DNA of 64,000 nucleotides, taken from positions 1 through 64,000 of the forward strand of contig CAZWLY010000014.1 of NCBI GenBank assembly GCA_964634465.1. The letters are read 5' to 3'. A program made the position numbers and the translations under genes. Position 1 is the stretch's first letter. Every line of letters begins with the position of its first letter. The notes under the pieces are model-generated. The model was not told the DNA's origin and did no database searches. It saw only the letters and a program-made list of their open reading frames with translations. Positions 62,701-64,000 of this stretch are shown here, one piece after another. The DNA comes from CAZWLY01 sp964634465. Its GTDB lineage: Bacteria; Desulfobacterota; Desulfarculia; G963662305.

Positions 62701-62813
62701 GGTCTCATCCTCCTGATTTCCGGGCGGATGATACCATGCCGGTGTGGTATATTGAACCCGCCAAAACGCTTCACCCTTCCCGCCTGGGGCGGGATGATGG
62801 TTTGGTTTGAGAA

Positions 62814-63248
62814 ATGGCCAACTTAGCCAAGCTGACTCTGATCGGTCTCGTCGCCGGCTGCCTGTTGACGGCGGCGCTCATGACCGGGATTTGGCTGTTC
62901 GCCGGCTCAAACGAGGCGCTGGCCAAGCTGCCTTACGGCACCGCGGCCGGGGCGCTCGCCGCGGGCATGCTCATGTCCCGCCGACTGGGCCGTTCCTCGC
63001 CGGGCAGCCGGCTGCTGGGCCTCCTCGTCGGCCTGGGCGTCGGCCTGCTCGCCCCCCTCGGAACCTGGCTGATCGTCTACCGCCTGAGCCCGGCCCTCAA
63101 CACCGGCCCCTTGACCATGCTGGCCATCATCAGCGCCGCCTGCGGCTTCGTCGGCGCCTCCCTCTCCGGTCGCAGGTCCAAGCTCGACGCCATGGCCGAA
63201 GAAGCCCGCCTGCGCCGAATACGTAAAAACCGCTCCGGCGATTACTGA
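62814..63248 (+). CDS. Small integral membrane protein
   Basis: 144 residues with four likely spans (8-28, 40-58, 65-88, 98-122) and a basic cytoplasmic tail. No family recognised. Confidence 0.65.
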   Translation: MANLAKLTLIGLVAGCLLTAALMTGIWLFAGSNEALAKLPYGTAAGALAAGMLMSRRLGRSSPGSRLLGLLVGLGVGLLAPLGTWLIVYRLSPALNTGPLTMLAIISAACGFVGASLSGRRSKLDAMAEEARLRRIRKNRSGDY

Positions 63249-63375
63249 TCCCCCAAGCCGGTAAGACATCCCCGGCCTCAACACAAAGGTCGCCCGGAGA
63301 TCGGGTGCTCTCCCTTGTCCAGGCCGAAGATGCTCGGCCCAATGTATCGAAAAATCTCTTTACCATTTTTTATTA

Positions 63376-63403
63376 TTGTCAGCCGCCCCGACAGAGATAT
63401 AAT
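63376..63403 (+). promoter_or_regulatory. Promoter of the terminal MCP gene
   Basis: TTGTCA (63376-63381) and a perfect TATAAT (63398-63403), 16 bp apart, in AT-rich sequence ~95 nt upstream of the ATG. The rest of the 249-nt gap 63249-63497 holds a GGCCGA/TCGGCC hairpin (63322-63339) and nothing else evident. Confidence 0.6.
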
Positions 63404-63497
63404 GATATAAAGTGGGGATGCCAATAATGCCGTTCGGGGGGACTACACTCTTTTCCATTAATCAGGGCGCTTCAAGTCCACCATGAAAGGAGGCCTC

Positions 63498-64000
63498 ATG
63501 CCCAGGATCGGGAAGGCGAAATTGTCCGCCAAAATCATTGGCTTACCCCTCGGCGTGGCCGTCGTCATGGCTCTCATTTTCGTCTTCGTCATCCCCTACA
63601 TCTCTGGTCGACTCAACGAAGAGCCCTACATCTCTGGTCGACTCAACGAAGAGAAAGCGCTCAAGACCCGCCACTTGGTAGAAACGGCCGCCAGTTTGAT
63701 CCAGCACTACGTCAAGCTGGAAGAGTCGGGGAAGCTGGCCCGCGAGCAGGCCCAAAAGGCGGCCATGGCGGCCGTAAAAGGCCTGCGTTACGAGAAGAAC
63801 GACTACTTCTGGATCAACGACTTCAAGCCGGTGATGGTCATGCACCCCATCAAGCCCAAGCTGGACGGCAAGGATCTATCGGGCTTCAAGGACCCGAACG
63901 GCAAGTACCTGTTCAACGAGTTCGTCAAGGTCTGCCGGGAGAAGGGTGAGGGCTTTGTGGATTACCTGTGGCCCAAGCCGGGGTTCGACAAACCGGTGCC
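63498..64000 (+). CDS. Methyl-accepting chemotaxis protein, Cache-type, 3'-truncated by window edge
   Basis: First 167 residues of a chemoreceptor-type protein, AAAGGAGG just before the ATG. TM1 about 12-33, then an sCache_2-type ligand domain (GLRYEKNDYFWINDFKPVMVMHPIKPKLDGKDLSGFKDPNGKYLFNEFVKV has the family order). The membrane-proximal 10 residues PYISGRLNEE are duplicated by a 30-bp tandem repeat. Output domain is outside the window, so a kinase or cyclase is possible. Confidence 0.85.
   Translation, partial: MPRIGKAKLSAKIIGLPLGVAVVMALIFVFVIPYISGRLNEEPYISGRLNEEKALKTRHLVETAASLIQHYVKLEESGKLAREQAQKAAMAAVKGLRYEKNDYFWINDFKPVMVMHPIKPKLDGKDLSGFKDPNGKYLFNEFVKVCREKGEGFVDYLWPKPGFDKPV
63594..63653. 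repeat. 30-bp perfect tandem duplication
   Basis: Two identical 30-bp units (63594-63623, 63624-63653) that keep the frame and add ten residues next to TM1 of the chemoreceptor. Confidence 0.95.

Overview
The window is high-GC bacterial DNA holding a complete ~38 kb temperate prophage (about 990-38972) and ~25 kb of host chromosome. The host genes suggest a motile, peptide- and amino-acid-importing member of the Desulfobacterota/Deltaproteobacteria-like groups: LIV-type and Dpp-type ABC operons, CheV and methyl-accepting proteins, a DUF4911-miaB pair and a probable selenoprotein. That placement is inferred from gene content only.

Attachment region. Positions 2-988 carry the 3' part of a tyrosine recombinase that lies outside the prophage and probably belongs to a second element. 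An 82-bp direct repeat (990-1071 and 38891-38972), made of a terminator hairpin plus the 3' part of tRNA-Lys(CUU), bounds the prophage. The intact tRNA is at 38928-39003. The prophage's own integrase (1139-2179, minus) sits just inside the left end. Its arm-type sites (GCTAGTCA family) occur in inverted orientation just inside both ends.

Prophage layout. A leftward lysogeny transcript runs from a repressor (3312-3824) through secreted and membrane proteins to the integrase. A switch region (3818-3870) faces a rightward early region (3886-13596) of small RHH, MerR-like, zinc-ribbon and membrane proteins, a sulfotransferase, an Imm-5-like protein, an ASCH-like protein, a DUF5131 protein and a replication initiator. 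The initiator gene contains a probable origin: six GGCAC-N-GTGCC iterons flanked by two inverted consensus DnaA boxes. A minus-strand moron with its own promoter (13568-14223) and a terminator separate early from late genes. The late operon (14488-38854) encodes terminase, portal, scaffold, a DUF5309-type capsid, connectors, nozzle-like and fibre proteins, a glycosyltransferase, a lipoprotein, an outer spanin-like lipoprotein, internal proteins, a 1880-residue polyvalent protein with a zeta-type kinase domain, a holin and a SleB-type endolysin. No tape measure, tube or sheath is seen, so a podovirus-like virion is likely.

Host region. 39135-44336 holds a DUF1992 gene and a livM-H-K-G-F operon. 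44409-49784 holds a PAS protein lacking an ATPase domain, CheV and an MCP. 49838-50563 is read as one tandem rhodanese with an in-frame TGA (selenocysteine) followed by a SECIS-like hairpin. 50903-53887 pairs a stand-alone propeptide-like protein with a secreted subtilase. 54079-59694 (minus) is a dppABCDF operon. 59743-62700 (minus) holds PHP, bifunctional nuclease, miaB and DUF4911 genes. A membrane protein and the start of a Cache-type chemoreceptor close the window.

The most interesting items are the putative selenocysteine rhodanese (50243-50278), the origin inside the replication gene (11924-12153), a small gene with its own near-consensus promoter embedded in the polyvalent gene (35451-35693), and a repeated structured element (4766-4854, 19789-19876).
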